Part shown: positions 1-5,452 of the stretch, piece after piece
Layout: each line of letters starts with the position of its first letter
Position numbering within the stretch: the stretch's first letter is position 1
NCBI GenBank assembly: GCA_019415505.1
Contig: DXZC01000136.1
Coordinates: 1 to 5,452, forward strand
Direction: 5' to 3'
Length of the DNA stretch: 5,452 bases
DNA from: Peptococcaceae bacterium
Lineage (GTDB): Bacteria; Bacillota; Dehalobacteriia; UBA7702
Made by a program: the position numbers and the translations under genes
The notes under the pieces: generated by a model
What the model saw: only the letters and a program-made list of their open reading frames with translations
Databases searched by the model: none
Told to the model about the DNA's origin: nothing

Positions 1-29
1 GTGGGCTCGGAGATGTGTATAAGAGACAG
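1..29 (+). other. Nextera/Tn5 sequencing adapter left on the contig end
   Basis: Positions 11-29 read AGATGTGTATAAGAGACAG, the 19-bp Tn5 mosaic end used in Nextera libraries. The ten bases before it (GTGGGCTCGG) match the 3' part of the read-2 adapter arm. This is library-preparation sequence, not genome. It is in frame with ruvB and encodes the spurious peptide MGSEMCIRDS, a known contamination signature in protein databases. The true genomic sequence begins at about base 30. It should be trimmed before annotation. Confidence 0.97.
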
Positions 30-30
30 C

Positions 31-465
31 TTAACTACAGAGGGAGCTGAAGAAATAGCCCGCCGTTCCCGTGGCACCCCGAGAATCGCCAACCGTTTGC
101 TGCGCCGTGTGCGTGATTACGCCGAGGTCAGGGCTGACGGTAAAATTGACGGTCAAGTTGCCCTGGAGGGCTTAAATATGTTGGAAGTTGATCCCCTAGG
201 TTTGGATAGTGTGGATAAAAAAGTGGTAACAGCTATCATTGAAAAGTTCAAAGGGGGACCGGTAGGGGTAGAAACTATTGCCGCTACTATAAACGAAAGC
301 GCAGATACTGTCGAGGATGTATATGAACCATTTTTAATGCAGTTAGGCTTTGTGGATAGAACTCCCCGGGGCAGAATGGCTACAGCGGCAGCCTATAAAT
401 ACCTGGGCTACTCTGCACCTGACGTTGCAGATGAAAATAGCGGAACCTTATTTCCCACCGATTAA
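31..465 (+). CDS. ruvB: Holliday junction branch migration ATPase RuvB, C-terminal part (5' truncated by contig end)
   Basis: RuvB is the hexameric AAA+ motor that, with RuvA, drives branch migration of Holliday junctions in recombination and repair. Only about 144 C-terminal residues of a protein usually near 330-350 are present; the Walker A/B ATPase core lies outside the window. Visible landmarks are the sensor-2 segment RGTPRIANRLLRRVRDYA (GTPR arginine), the linker DPLGLDSVDKK, and the winged-helix DNA-binding domain with GGPVGVETIA, EDVYEPFLMQLGF and RTPRGR, ending in the usual AYKYLGY. About 19 residues follow LGY as a poorly conserved tail. The stop is TAA at 463-465. The first ten codons of the open frame are adapter, so no start codon can be assigned. 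queH follows after 22 bp and is probably co-transcribed. Confidence 0.96.
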   Translation, partial: LTTEGAEEIARRSRGTPRIANRLLRRVRDYAEVRADGKIDGQVALEGLNMLEVDPLGLDSVDKKVVTAIIEKFKGGPVGVETIAATINESADTVEDVYEPFLMQLGFVDRTPRGRMATAAAYKYLGYSAPDVADENSGTLFPTD

Positions 466-487
466 CTGATTAATAGGAGGCTATACT

Positions 488-1045
488 ATGAGAGTCCTGT
501 TACATGCTTGTTGCGGTCCCTGTTCCCTGTACCCTATCGAGGTTTTACGGGAGCAAGGGGTGGATTTCGCCTTATTTTACGCCAATCCCAATATTCATCC
601 CTTTAAGGAATGGAAAGAACGAAAAAAAACCTTTGTGGCGGTAGCGGAAAGCGCTGGCGTGAAGTATTGGGTTGACAAGGACTATCCCTTAGAGGATTTC
701 TTGCGTGAACAGCTCAGCCAGGAGGACAGGTGCGAATATTGCTATGTCCGGCGGCTCACTTTAGCGGCGGAAAAAGCTGTAGCTGAAGGTTATGATGCTT
801 TTTCCACTACCTTGTTAGTTAGTCCATATCAGAACCATGACTTAATTCGGGATATCGGCCAGCGATTGGCTGAAGTGTATGAAATAGAGTTCTTTTATCA
901 TGATTTCCGGCCAGGCTTTACCTGGGCTCAGGATAAGGCGGTAGCTGACGGCTTATACCGTCAAAAATACTGCGGCTGTATCTTCAGCGAAAGGGACAGG
1001 TATAAGAAAAAAGCCAAAAATAAACAAGAAGCGGTGGTTAAATGA
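488..1045 (+). CDS. queH: Epoxyqueuosine reductase QueH (DUF208 family)
   Basis: QueH reduces epoxyqueuosine to queuosine at position 34 of tRNAs with GUN anticodons. It is the cobalamin-independent alternative to QueG, with an iron-sulfur cluster and no sequence similarity to QueG. The 185-residue length fits the family. The conserved cysteines are all present: HACCGPC (C8, C9, C12), CEYC (C82, C85) and YCGCIFSE (C162, C164). Other family signatures are NPNIHP (33-38), TTLLVSPYQNH (107-117) and DFRPGF (139-144). The ATG at 488 is set by a strong AGGAGG at 475-480, seven bases upstream. The C-terminus is lysine-rich. Its stop codon overlaps the next gene's start (ATGA, 1042-1045). queA and tgt, which make its substrate, lie just downstream, which supports the assignment. 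Cluster ligation is known from the family and is not shown by the sequence alone. Confidence 0.95.
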   Translation: MRVLLHACCGPCSLYPIEVLREQGVDFALFYANPNIHPFKEWKERKKTFVAVAESAGVKYWVDKDYPLEDFLREQLSQEDRCEYCYVRRLTLAAEKAVAEGYDAFSTTLLVSPYQNHDLIRDIGQRLAEVYEIEFFYHDFRPGFTWAQDKAVADGLYRQKYCGCIFSERDRYKKKAKNKQEAVVK

Positions 1046-2331
1046 AAAGGTTGCTTAAAAGGCAAAGCCTCCTACTGGCAGTAGCTTGTTTTGCCTTTAT
1101 TTTCGCTTTGGCCCCAGGGGTCCGGGCCTACGATAATTATAATAATCCCATTAGAGTGCATCTCAGCAGTGTTTCCGGCAGCGTATCCGCTCAAATAACC
1201 CAGGGAAATTACGCTGTTTTAAATAGCTCCGGGCAAAAAGTCTCCTCTGTCCAGGCTGGCCAATCAGTTTCTTTGGCTGTGGGGCAAACCTTATCCTCCC
1301 AGGATGGTCAGGGTAGGTTTAAGTATAACAGCAAGGAGTATCGGGGGGATTTGTTCAATACGGGGGCAGGTAGTAAAACTTATCAGGTCAACCGCTTAGG
1401 CATGGAAGAGTATCTTTACAGTGTGGTAGCCCTGGAAATAGGGGGTTACGCTCCAGCTATTGAGGCTTTAAAGGCCCAGGCAGTGGCAGCCAGAAGCTTG
1501 GCTTGTTTTGCCAAAAAATCTCCCCGTACGCCATATTACGATGTGGTTTCTACCACTTCAGACCAAGCTTACGGCGGCTTTAGTTCCGAGGGTTACAGTA
1601 CCTCTCCAGCGTCGGTAAGTTACCGTATCAGAGAGGCCTGTAAAGCCACTGAAAGCCTGGTCATGTATTACAATGGCAGTCTGATTAAAGGGATATACTG
1701 CGCCAATACCGGCGGCCATTCCGCCGCCGCCGCAACGGTTTGGGGCGGTGATTACCCTTACCTCCAAGGGCGGTACGTTCCCTATGATTCCCAGAGCTTT
1801 GTGGCGGATAATTATTCAGATTCATCCCAAAGTTCTTATCAAGCCGTAAAGACCCCCACCAGCTATCAGTGGCGGAAAACTTACAGTTATAGTGATGTGG
1901 TAAGCAAAATCCAGGCTGCCACTAATCAAAAAATCGGCGTTTTACAGGATATTGTTATAGAACACGCTGACGGGGGTTATGCTAAAGCCGTAACCTTTGT
2001 GGGTAGCGCCGGCAGCGTAACTTTAAGCGGCGAAAAGGTCCGCTCCAGTTTATCATTGCGCAGCGGTACCTTTAGTGTGGTCTTAGGTGAAAGCATTGGC
2101 GCGCTACAGCCTTTTTCCCTGCAATATTTAGATAGCGATAACTTTGGCCGTTTCCTGAACCGGAGCGGTAAAGTGGTAAATTTTCAGGGACGGGGTTACG
2201 GACATAGCGTGGGCATGAGCCAGTGGGCTGCCTGTATAATGGCCTATCAAGGTATAACCTATCAAGAAATTTTAAATTATTTTTACAGTAGCAACAGTAA
2301 TGCCCTGACTATAGAAAGATTTAAAGGATAA
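1042..2331 (+). CDS. Secreted SpoIID/LytB-domain protein, putative peptidoglycan lytic transglycosylase
   Basis: This 429-residue protein belongs to the SpoIID/LytB family. SpoIID is a lytic transglycosylase that cleaves denuded glycan strands during engulfment in sporulating Bacillota, and LytB-type relatives act on vegetative wall. An N-terminal signal peptide is clear: basic MKRLLKR, a hydrophobic core at about 9-25, and a likely cleavage after VRA (residue 29). The catalytic-region motif is at about 124-155, with E132 in SVVALEIGG as the candidate catalytic glutamate, followed by EALKAQAVAARS (141-152). Further family motifs are DQAYGG (174-179), YCANTGGHS (219-227, with C220/H226 as possible metal ligands), VWGGDYPYLQ (233-242) and the C-terminal GRGYGHSVGMSQWAA (383-397). 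The start is fixed by the signal peptide. No strong ribosome site precedes it, so it is probably coupled to queH through a 4-bp overlap. I leave the symbol blank because it may be a SpoIID paralogue and not the engulfment enzyme itself; canonical spoIID lies elsewhere in Bacillus. Confidence 0.9.
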   Translation: MKRLLKRQSLLLAVACFAFIFALAPGVRAYDNYNNPIRVHLSSVSGSVSAQITQGNYAVLNSSGQKVSSVQAGQSVSLAVGQTLSSQDGQGRFKYNSKEYRGDLFNTGAGSKTYQVNRLGMEEYLYSVVALEIGGYAPAIEALKAQAVAARSLACFAKKSPRTPYYDVVSTTSDQAYGGFSSEGYSTSPASVSYRIREACKATESLVMYYNGSLIKGIYCANTGGHSAAAATVWGGDYPYLQGRYVPYDSQSFVADNYSDSSQSSYQAVKTPTSYQWRKTYSYSDVVSKIQAATNQKIGVLQDIVIEHADGGYAKAVTFVGSAGSVTLSGEKVRSSLSLRSGTFSVVLGESIGALQPFSLQYLDSDNFGRFLNRSGKVVNFQGRGYGHSVGMSQWAACIMAYQGITYQEILNYFYSSNSNALTIERFKG

Positions 2332-2335
2332 GAGC

Positions 2336-3358
2336 ATGAAATTAGAGGATTTTAATTACTATCTGCCGGAAGAACGTATTGCCCAAAGGCCCGCGGATAA
2401 ACGGGATAAGAGCAAGCTTTTGGTGTTGTCTAAAACCGGCGGAACTTGGGAGGATAAAGTATTCTCTGATATCAAAGAGTATGTGGGCCTTGGCGATGTT
2501 TTGGTAGTCAACGAAACTAAGGTTATTCCCGCCCGCCTTTTCGGTCAGCGTCCCACCGGCGGTAAAGTGGAGATATTTTTGCTCAAGCGCCGCCAAGACG
2601 ATATTTGGGAAACCCTGGTGCGACCGGGTAAAAGGGTGCGAATTGGGGATACCATAACCTTCGGTGACGCTGATATTAGCTGTAAGGTGCTGGACACTAC
2701 AGACAGCGGCGGGCGTATTGTGGAATTCTCCTACAAAGGAGTTTGGGAAGAACAGCTTGACGCCATTGGCACCATGCCTCTACCCCCCTATATCCATGAT
2801 TACCATGGCGATATGGGGCGCTACCAAACTGTCTATGCCAACGTACCCGGTTCTGTGGCCGCGCCCACTGCGGGGCTTCATTTTACGCCGGAGCTGCTCA
2901 ATGAGTTAGAGGAAAAAGGTGTAAAAATAGCTAAGGTCAATCTTAGCGTTGGCTTGGGCACCTTTCGGCCGGTAGAGGAGGAAAATATTGAGGACCATAA
3001 GATGCACGAGGAATTTTATGAAATCAATTCTCTGGCTGCGGCTATGGTCAACGAGGCCAAGGCCAACGGTGGCAGAGTGATATCCGTAGGCACTACCTCT
3101 ACTAGGGTTTTGGAGACAGTGGGCCAGGATAATGGTTATGTGGAGGCCGGCAGCGGTTGGACCAACGCCTATATATATCCGGGCTACAAATATAAGGTAA
3201 TAGATGGTCTAATCACCAATTTTCATTTGCCTAAAAGCTCCTTGCTGATGTTGGTATCAGCCCTGGCAGGTCGTGAAAACATATTGCGGGCTTATGAACA
3301 CGCGGTTGAATCCGATTACCGCTTTTTTAGCTTTGGCGATGCGATGCTCATAATTTGA
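2336..3358 (+). CDS. queA: S-adenosylmethionine:tRNA ribosyltransferase-isomerase QueA
   Basis: QueA transfers and isomerises the ribosyl group of SAM onto preQ1 at tRNA position 34, giving epoxyqueuosine. At 340 residues it is full length. Family signatures run throughout: LPEERIAQRPADKRDKSKLLV (from residue 10), GDVLVVNETKVIPARLFG (53-70), MPLPPYI (147-153), a YQTVYA segment followed by GSVAAPTAGLHFT (172-184), VGLGTFRPV (205-213), HKMHEE (221-226), VGTTSTRVLE (251-260), TNFHLPKSSLLMLVSAL (294-310) and the ending FFSFGDAMLI. The ATG at 2336 lies four bases after the previous stop, with AAAGGA at 2323-2328 at good spacing, inside the end of the upstream gene. It acts between Tgt (32 bp downstream) and QueH (upstream) in the pathway, and all three are encoded on the same strand. 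Confidence 0.98.
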   Translation: MKLEDFNYYLPEERIAQRPADKRDKSKLLVLSKTGGTWEDKVFSDIKEYVGLGDVLVVNETKVIPARLFGQRPTGGKVEIFLLKRRQDDIWETLVRPGKRVRIGDTITFGDADISCKVLDTTDSGGRIVEFSYKGVWEEQLDAIGTMPLPPYIHDYHGDMGRYQTVYANVPGSVAAPTAGLHFTPELLNELEEKGVKIAKVNLSVGLGTFRPVEEENIEDHKMHEEFYEINSLAAAMVNEAKANGGRVISVGTTSTRVLETVGQDNGYVEAGSGWTNAYIYPGYKYKVIDGLITNFHLPKSSLLMLVSALAGRENILRAYEHAVESDYRFFSFGDAMLII

Positions 3359-3390
3359 TGGCGCTATCATAATTTTTTAGAGGTAAAGAT

Positions 3391-4485
3391 ATGTTAAAGT
3401 TTGAAATTTTAGCCCAGGACGGCGGCGCCCGTTTAGGGCGGGTCGTTACGGCGCACAGCACAATAGAAACCCCTGTTTTTATGCCTGTAGGCACTCAGGC
3501 TACGGTAAAAACCGCCACACCGGAGGAAGTTTGGGACACGGGCTCCCGGATTTTGTTAGCTAATACCTATCATTTATATTTGCGCCCGGGTCATGCCTTA
3601 GTTAAAGAGGCTGGGGGACTCCATACTTTTATGAACTGGCCAGGCTCTATTTTAACGGATAGCGGCGGCTTTCAGGTTTTTAGTTTAGCGCCTAAGGTCA
3701 CTGACGAGGGGGCGGAATTCTGCAGCCATATTGATGGTTCACGGCATTTTTTTACGCCAGAAAAGGTCATGGAAATTGAAATGTCTTTGGGGTCTGACAT
3801 TGCGATGGTTTTTGACGAATGTTCCCCGGCTGACGCCTCTTATGACCGGGCTTATAAGGCTATGCAACGCACTTACGCTTGGGCAAAACGCTGTAAAGCT
3901 GCCCATAGCCATGAGTATCAGAATCTTTTCGGTATTGTGCAGGGGGGAGTCTATGCTGATTTGCGCTTAGAGAGCGCCAAGCAGATAACTTCTTTAGATT
4001 TTCCCGGTTATGGCATTGGCGGACTTTCCGTAGGTGAGCCCAAGGAGAAAATGTACGAGCTGTTGGAGGTTTTGGACCCGGTTTTACCGACGGAAAAACC
4101 ACGTTACCTCATGGGAGTGGGGAGTCCGGACTGTCTGGTAGAGGGTGTTAAAAGGGGGGTAGATATGTTTGACTGCGTACTGCCTACCCGTATTGCCAGA
4201 AATGGTACGGTATTTCACCCCACAGGTAAGCTGGTGCTGCGTAACGCCACCTATGCCCATGATTTTGCACCCATTGATGAAAATTGCGGTTGTTACGCCT
4301 GTCGCAACTATTCCCGGGCCTATATACGTCATTTGCTAAAAGCCGGCGAGGTTTTAGGTATTCGCCTCACTACCATGCACAACCTTTGGTTTTTACAGAG
4401 GCTCATGGCGGATATACGCGAATCTATACAGGCCGGCACTTTTGCCGAGTTTTACAAAAACTTTTTTGCCCTTTATCGAATGTGA
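3391..4485 (+). CDS. tgt: tRNA-guanine transglycosylase (bacterial type)
   Basis: Tgt exchanges guanine 34 for preQ1 in tRNAs Asp, Asn, His and Tyr, the first tRNA-level step of queuosine synthesis. At 364 residues it is slightly shorter than the usual 370-385. The general acid/base aspartate is D90 in LTDSGGFQVFSL. D142 of FDEC corresponds to a substrate-binding aspartate, and the nucleophile is D261 in FDCVLPTRIARNG (260-272). The structural zinc site is complete: C299, C301 and C304 in CGCYAC, plus H330 in TTMHNL. The GIVQGG (181-186) and GIGGLSVGEPK (208-218) loops that shape the base pocket are also intact. All catalytic residues are therefore present. The ATG at 3391 has AGAGGT at 3379-3384 as ribosome site. 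The 32-bp gap after queA holds no convincing terminator, so it is probably the last gene of the ruvB-queH-queA run. A promoter for yajC follows. Confidence 0.98.
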   Translation: MLKFEILAQDGGARLGRVVTAHSTIETPVFMPVGTQATVKTATPEEVWDTGSRILLANTYHLYLRPGHALVKEAGGLHTFMNWPGSILTDSGGFQVFSLAPKVTDEGAEFCSHIDGSRHFFTPEKVMEIEMSLGSDIAMVFDECSPADASYDRAYKAMQRTYAWAKRCKAAHSHEYQNLFGIVQGGVYADLRLESAKQITSLDFPGYGIGGLSVGEPKEKMYELLEVLDPVLPTEKPRYLMGVGSPDCLVEGVKRGVDMFDCVLPTRIARNGTVFHPTGKLVLRNATYAHDFAPIDENCGCYACRNYSRAYIRHLLKAGEVLGIRLTTMHNLWFLQRLMADIRESIQAGTFAEFYKNFFALYRM

Positions 4486-4502
4486 AAAATATTTTGTGAA
4501 AA
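4481..4502 (+). repeat. Short direct repeat TGTGAAAA in A/T-rich DNA upstream of the yajC promoter
   Basis: TGTGAAAA occurs at 4481-4488 and again at 4495-4502, a 14-bp period, just upstream of the -35 hexamer at 4507. The first copy includes the tgt stop codon. The stretch could be an A/T-rich UP-like element or a regulator site, but two 8-bp copies in A/T-rich sequence can arise by chance. No function is assigned. Confidence 0.3.
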
Positions 4503-4506
4503 TGTA

Positions 4507-4535
4507 TAGACACGGGGAAGCAAATCAATTATAAT
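4507..4535 (+). promoter_or_regulatory. Sigma-A-type promoter for yajC
   Basis: TAGACA at 4507-4512 (5 of 6 matches to TTGACA) and a perfect TATAAT at 4530-4535 are separated by the ideal 17 bp. A/T-rich sequence lies immediately upstream. The predicted transcription start is near 4541-4543, giving a leader of about 28 bases that carries the yajC ribosome site. It lies in the 84-bp gap between tgt and yajC. It is the best promoter in the window and would let yajC be transcribed independently of the upstream cluster. Confidence 0.82.
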
Positions 4536-4552
4536 AGTAGCATTAGGACAAA

Positions 4553-4558
4553 AAGGAG
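4553..4558 (+). promoter_or_regulatory. Ribosome binding site that decides the yajC start
   Basis: AAGGAG at 4553-4558 is the only good Shine-Dalgarno sequence here. It overlaps the first base of an in-frame GTG (4558-4560), so that GTG cannot use it. The ATG at 4570, 11 bases downstream, can. The spacing is slightly long but workable. Confidence 0.75.
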
Positions 4559-4569
4559 TGAAACTATTA

Positions 4570-4833
4570 ATGAGCAACAGCATCGTTTGGACAGTCATCT
4601 ACTTTGTGGCTATCATTGCGATTATTTATTTCTTGTTAATTCGTCCGCAAAAACAAAGAACGAAAAAACATAATGAAATGATCGGCAGTTTAAACCTGGG
4701 AGTAGAGGTTGTCTCTATTGGCGGTATCCACGGTGAAGTTACCCGTATTAAGGATGACACTATTTGGATGAAGATAAGCAATAACGTGGAAATCGAACTG
4801 GAGAAATCTGCCATTGGCAGGGTGGTCAGTTAA
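4570..4833 (+). CDS. yajC: Preprotein translocase accessory subunit YajC
   Basis: YajC is a small single-pass membrane protein that associates with SecD-SecF at the SecYEG translocon. From the ATG at 4570 it has 87 residues, in the usual range. One transmembrane helix spans about residues 5-24 and is followed at once by the family signature RPQKQR (25-30) and a basic cytoplasmic stretch (TKKHNEM). The C-terminal domain has the expected GVEVVSIGGIHGEVTRI and ends near IGRVVS. An in-frame GTG at 4558 would add four residues (MKLL) but overlaps the ribosome site, so the ATG is preferred. It has its own sigma-A promoter. secD follows after 70 bp, across a terminator, in the order common to many bacteria. 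Confidence 0.95.
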   Translation: MSNSIVWTVIYFVAIIAIIYFLLIRPQKQRTKKHNEMIGSLNLGVEVVSIGGIHGEVTRIKDDTIWMKISNNVEIELEKSAIGRVVS

Positions 4834-4845
4834 GGTTGAATGAAG

Positions 4846-4875
4846 AAAGACTTCTGCGTTGCAGAGGTCTTTTTT
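4846..4875 (+). terminator. Intrinsic (rho-independent) terminator between yajC and secD
   Basis: AGACTTCTGC (4848-4857) pairs with GCAGAGGTCT (4861-4870) around a three-base GTT loop. There is one G-U wobble (4852 with 4866), and outer A-T pairs can extend the stem. A run of six T residues follows at 4870-4875. It lies 12 bases after the yajC stop. Because secD begins only 28 bases later and no clear secD promoter is visible, it probably works as a partial terminator that lowers secD expression relative to yajC. Confidence 0.85.
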
Positions 4876-4903
4876 ACATATCAGGATGTTAGGAGTGAAT
4901 TTG

Positions 4904-5452
4904 ATGACGAAAGCGGCATCTAACGGTAGAGTCAAGATTGCCTTGATTTCTATCTTGGTTTTTGCGGCGGTAGCAGCTACTATACTGCTAGTGGGTAAAT
5001 ATCCCAGTCTTCTTCACTTAGGCTTAGACCTGCAGGGCGGCGTAAGCGTTACCCTAGAGGCCCAACCGGAAGAAGGGAAAACAGTTACTGAAGATGAAAT
5101 GGATAATCTTATGGCCATCATGAGTACGCGTGTGGATGAATTCGGCGTATCTGAGCCTTTGATTCAAAAAGAGGGCGATGATAGGATTATCGTGGAATTA
5201 GCGGGCCTGAGCGACCCTGACCAGGCTGCGGATATGTTGGGTAAAACCGCTAAGTTAGAGTTCCGCGATCCTAACGGCGAGATAGTTCTCAGCGGGACTG
5301 ATCTGACTGACGCTTATGTTTCCCAGGATAATGGCGGTAAATATGTGGTAGCCTTAGAATTTTCCAAGGCTGGCGCTGAAAAGTTTGCCGCTGCCACTGA
5401 GAAATTCTTAGGACAGGTTATCAGCATTAACCTGGATGATAAGGCTATATCC
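4904..5452 (+). CDS. secD: Protein translocase subunit SecD, N-terminal part (3' truncated by window end)
   Basis: SecD, with SecF, is an RND-superfamily membrane protein that uses the proton gradient to help pull exported proteins through SecYEG. The open frame runs from the ATG at 4904 to the window edge, 183 codons with no stop, out of an expected 400 or more. The first transmembrane helix is at about residues 12-31, followed by the hallmark GLDLQGG (40-46). The start of the periplasmic P1 region contains STRVDEFGVSEP (74-85) and IIVELAGLSDP (95-105), then KLEFRD and the GKYVVALEFSKAGAEKF segment. AGGAG at 4891-4895, eight bases upstream, supports this ATG. A TTG codon directly before it is in frame but less likely. 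The remaining transmembrane helices, and secF, would lie beyond the window. Confidence 0.96.
   Translation, partial: MTKAASNGRVKIALISILVFAAVAATILLVGKYPSLLHLGLDLQGGVSVTLEAQPEEGKTVTEDEMDNLMAIMSTRVDEFGVSEPLIQKEGDDRIIVELAGLSDPDQAADMLGKTAKLEFRDPNGEIVLSGTDLTDAYVSQDNGGKYVVALEFSKAGAEKFAAATEKFLGQVISINLDDKAIS

Noticed and set aside
466..487. preQ1 riboswitch upstream of the queuosine genes
   Set aside because: The gap before queH is only 22 bases and contains little besides the ribosome site. No aptamer-like hairpin and A-rich tail is visible there or before queA or tgt.
1051..1110. Possible lipoprotein signal (LAVAC, C16) in the SpoIID-domain protein
   Set aside because: The -3 residue is alanine instead of leucine, and the hydrophobic core continues well past C16 to a good signal peptidase I site after VRA at residue 29.
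1711..1733. GCC-rich run with a GGCGG/CCGCC mini-hairpin
   Set aside because: It encodes four alanines at the normal place between the GGH and VWGG motifs of the SpoIID domain. The stem is only five pairs and there is no T-run, so ordinary coding sequence explains it.
1558..1767. Minus-strand open frame of 69 codons within the SpoIID-domain gene
   Set aside because: It lies wholly inside a well-supported gene on the other strand, has no family resemblance and no ribosome site that I can see. The same reasoning excludes the other antisense or out-of-frame open frames within queA, tgt and yajC.
3345..3373. Possible promoter before tgt (CATAAT at 3368-3373)
   Set aside because: The -10-like hexamer is acceptable, but the matching -35 position (TGCTCA) has only about three matches to consensus. 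Co-transcription from upstream is simpler.
1..5452. Mobile element, CRISPR array, tRNA/rRNA or novel defence/biosynthetic system
   Set aside because: Coding density is high and all the genes are recognised housekeeping or wall-related families. Apart from the adapter's Tn5 mosaic end, which is artefactual, I see no transposase, terminal repeats, spaced repeats or RNA-gene signatures.

Overview
The window is a compact, entirely plus-strand stretch of a bacterial chromosome. It carries the end of ruvB, then queH, a SpoIID/LytB-domain gene, queA, tgt, yajC and the beginning of secD. Gene order, Gram-positive-style Shine-Dalgarno sequences (AGGAGG-like), a near-consensus sigma-A promoter and the SpoIID-domain gene together point to the phylum Bacillota, probably a Clostridia or Negativicutes-type anaerobe. 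That placement is inference from gene content; nothing here fixes a genus. Base composition looks moderate and uniform, with no codon-use break or other sign of horizontal transfer.

The first 29 bases are not genomic. They match the Illumina Nextera read-2 adapter, including the 19-bp Tn5 mosaic end at 11-29. Genomic sequence starts at about position 30, inside the C-terminal third of ruvB. The adapter happens to be in frame and would give a false N-terminus (MGSEMCIRDS) if the open reading frame were annotated as a whole protein. The right edge cuts secD after 183 codons.

Layout: 31-465 ruvB (Holliday junction branch migration motor, C-terminal part); 488-1045 queH; 1042-2331 SpoIID/LytB-domain secreted cell-wall protein; 2336-3358 queA; 3391-4485 tgt; 4507-4535 a sigma-A-type promoter; 4570-4833 yajC; 4846-4875 an intrinsic terminator; 4904-5452 secD (partial). 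Spacing from ruvB to tgt is tight: 22 bp, a 4-bp overlap, 4 bp, then 32 bp. This suggests one transcript. yajC has its own promoter, and a terminator hairpin separates yajC from secD.

Functionally there are three themes. Tgt, QueA and QueH are the three consecutive tRNA-level steps of queuosine synthesis: preQ1 insertion at G34, addition of the epoxycyclopentane from SAM, and reduction of epoxyqueuosine to queuosine. YajC and SecD belong to the Sec translocon accessory complex. The SpoIID-domain protein is a predicted exported peptidoglycan-acting enzyme placed inside the queuosine cluster and apparently translationally coupled to queH. All the genes are recognisable families and I see no undescribed system. 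The items worth a second look are the adapter artefact, the coupling of a cell-wall gene to a tRNA-modification gene, the promoter/terminator arrangement around yajC, and the absence of genes between yajC and secD. No gene-free stretch exceeds 300 bases; the longest gaps, about 70-84 bp, flank yajC and are described below.
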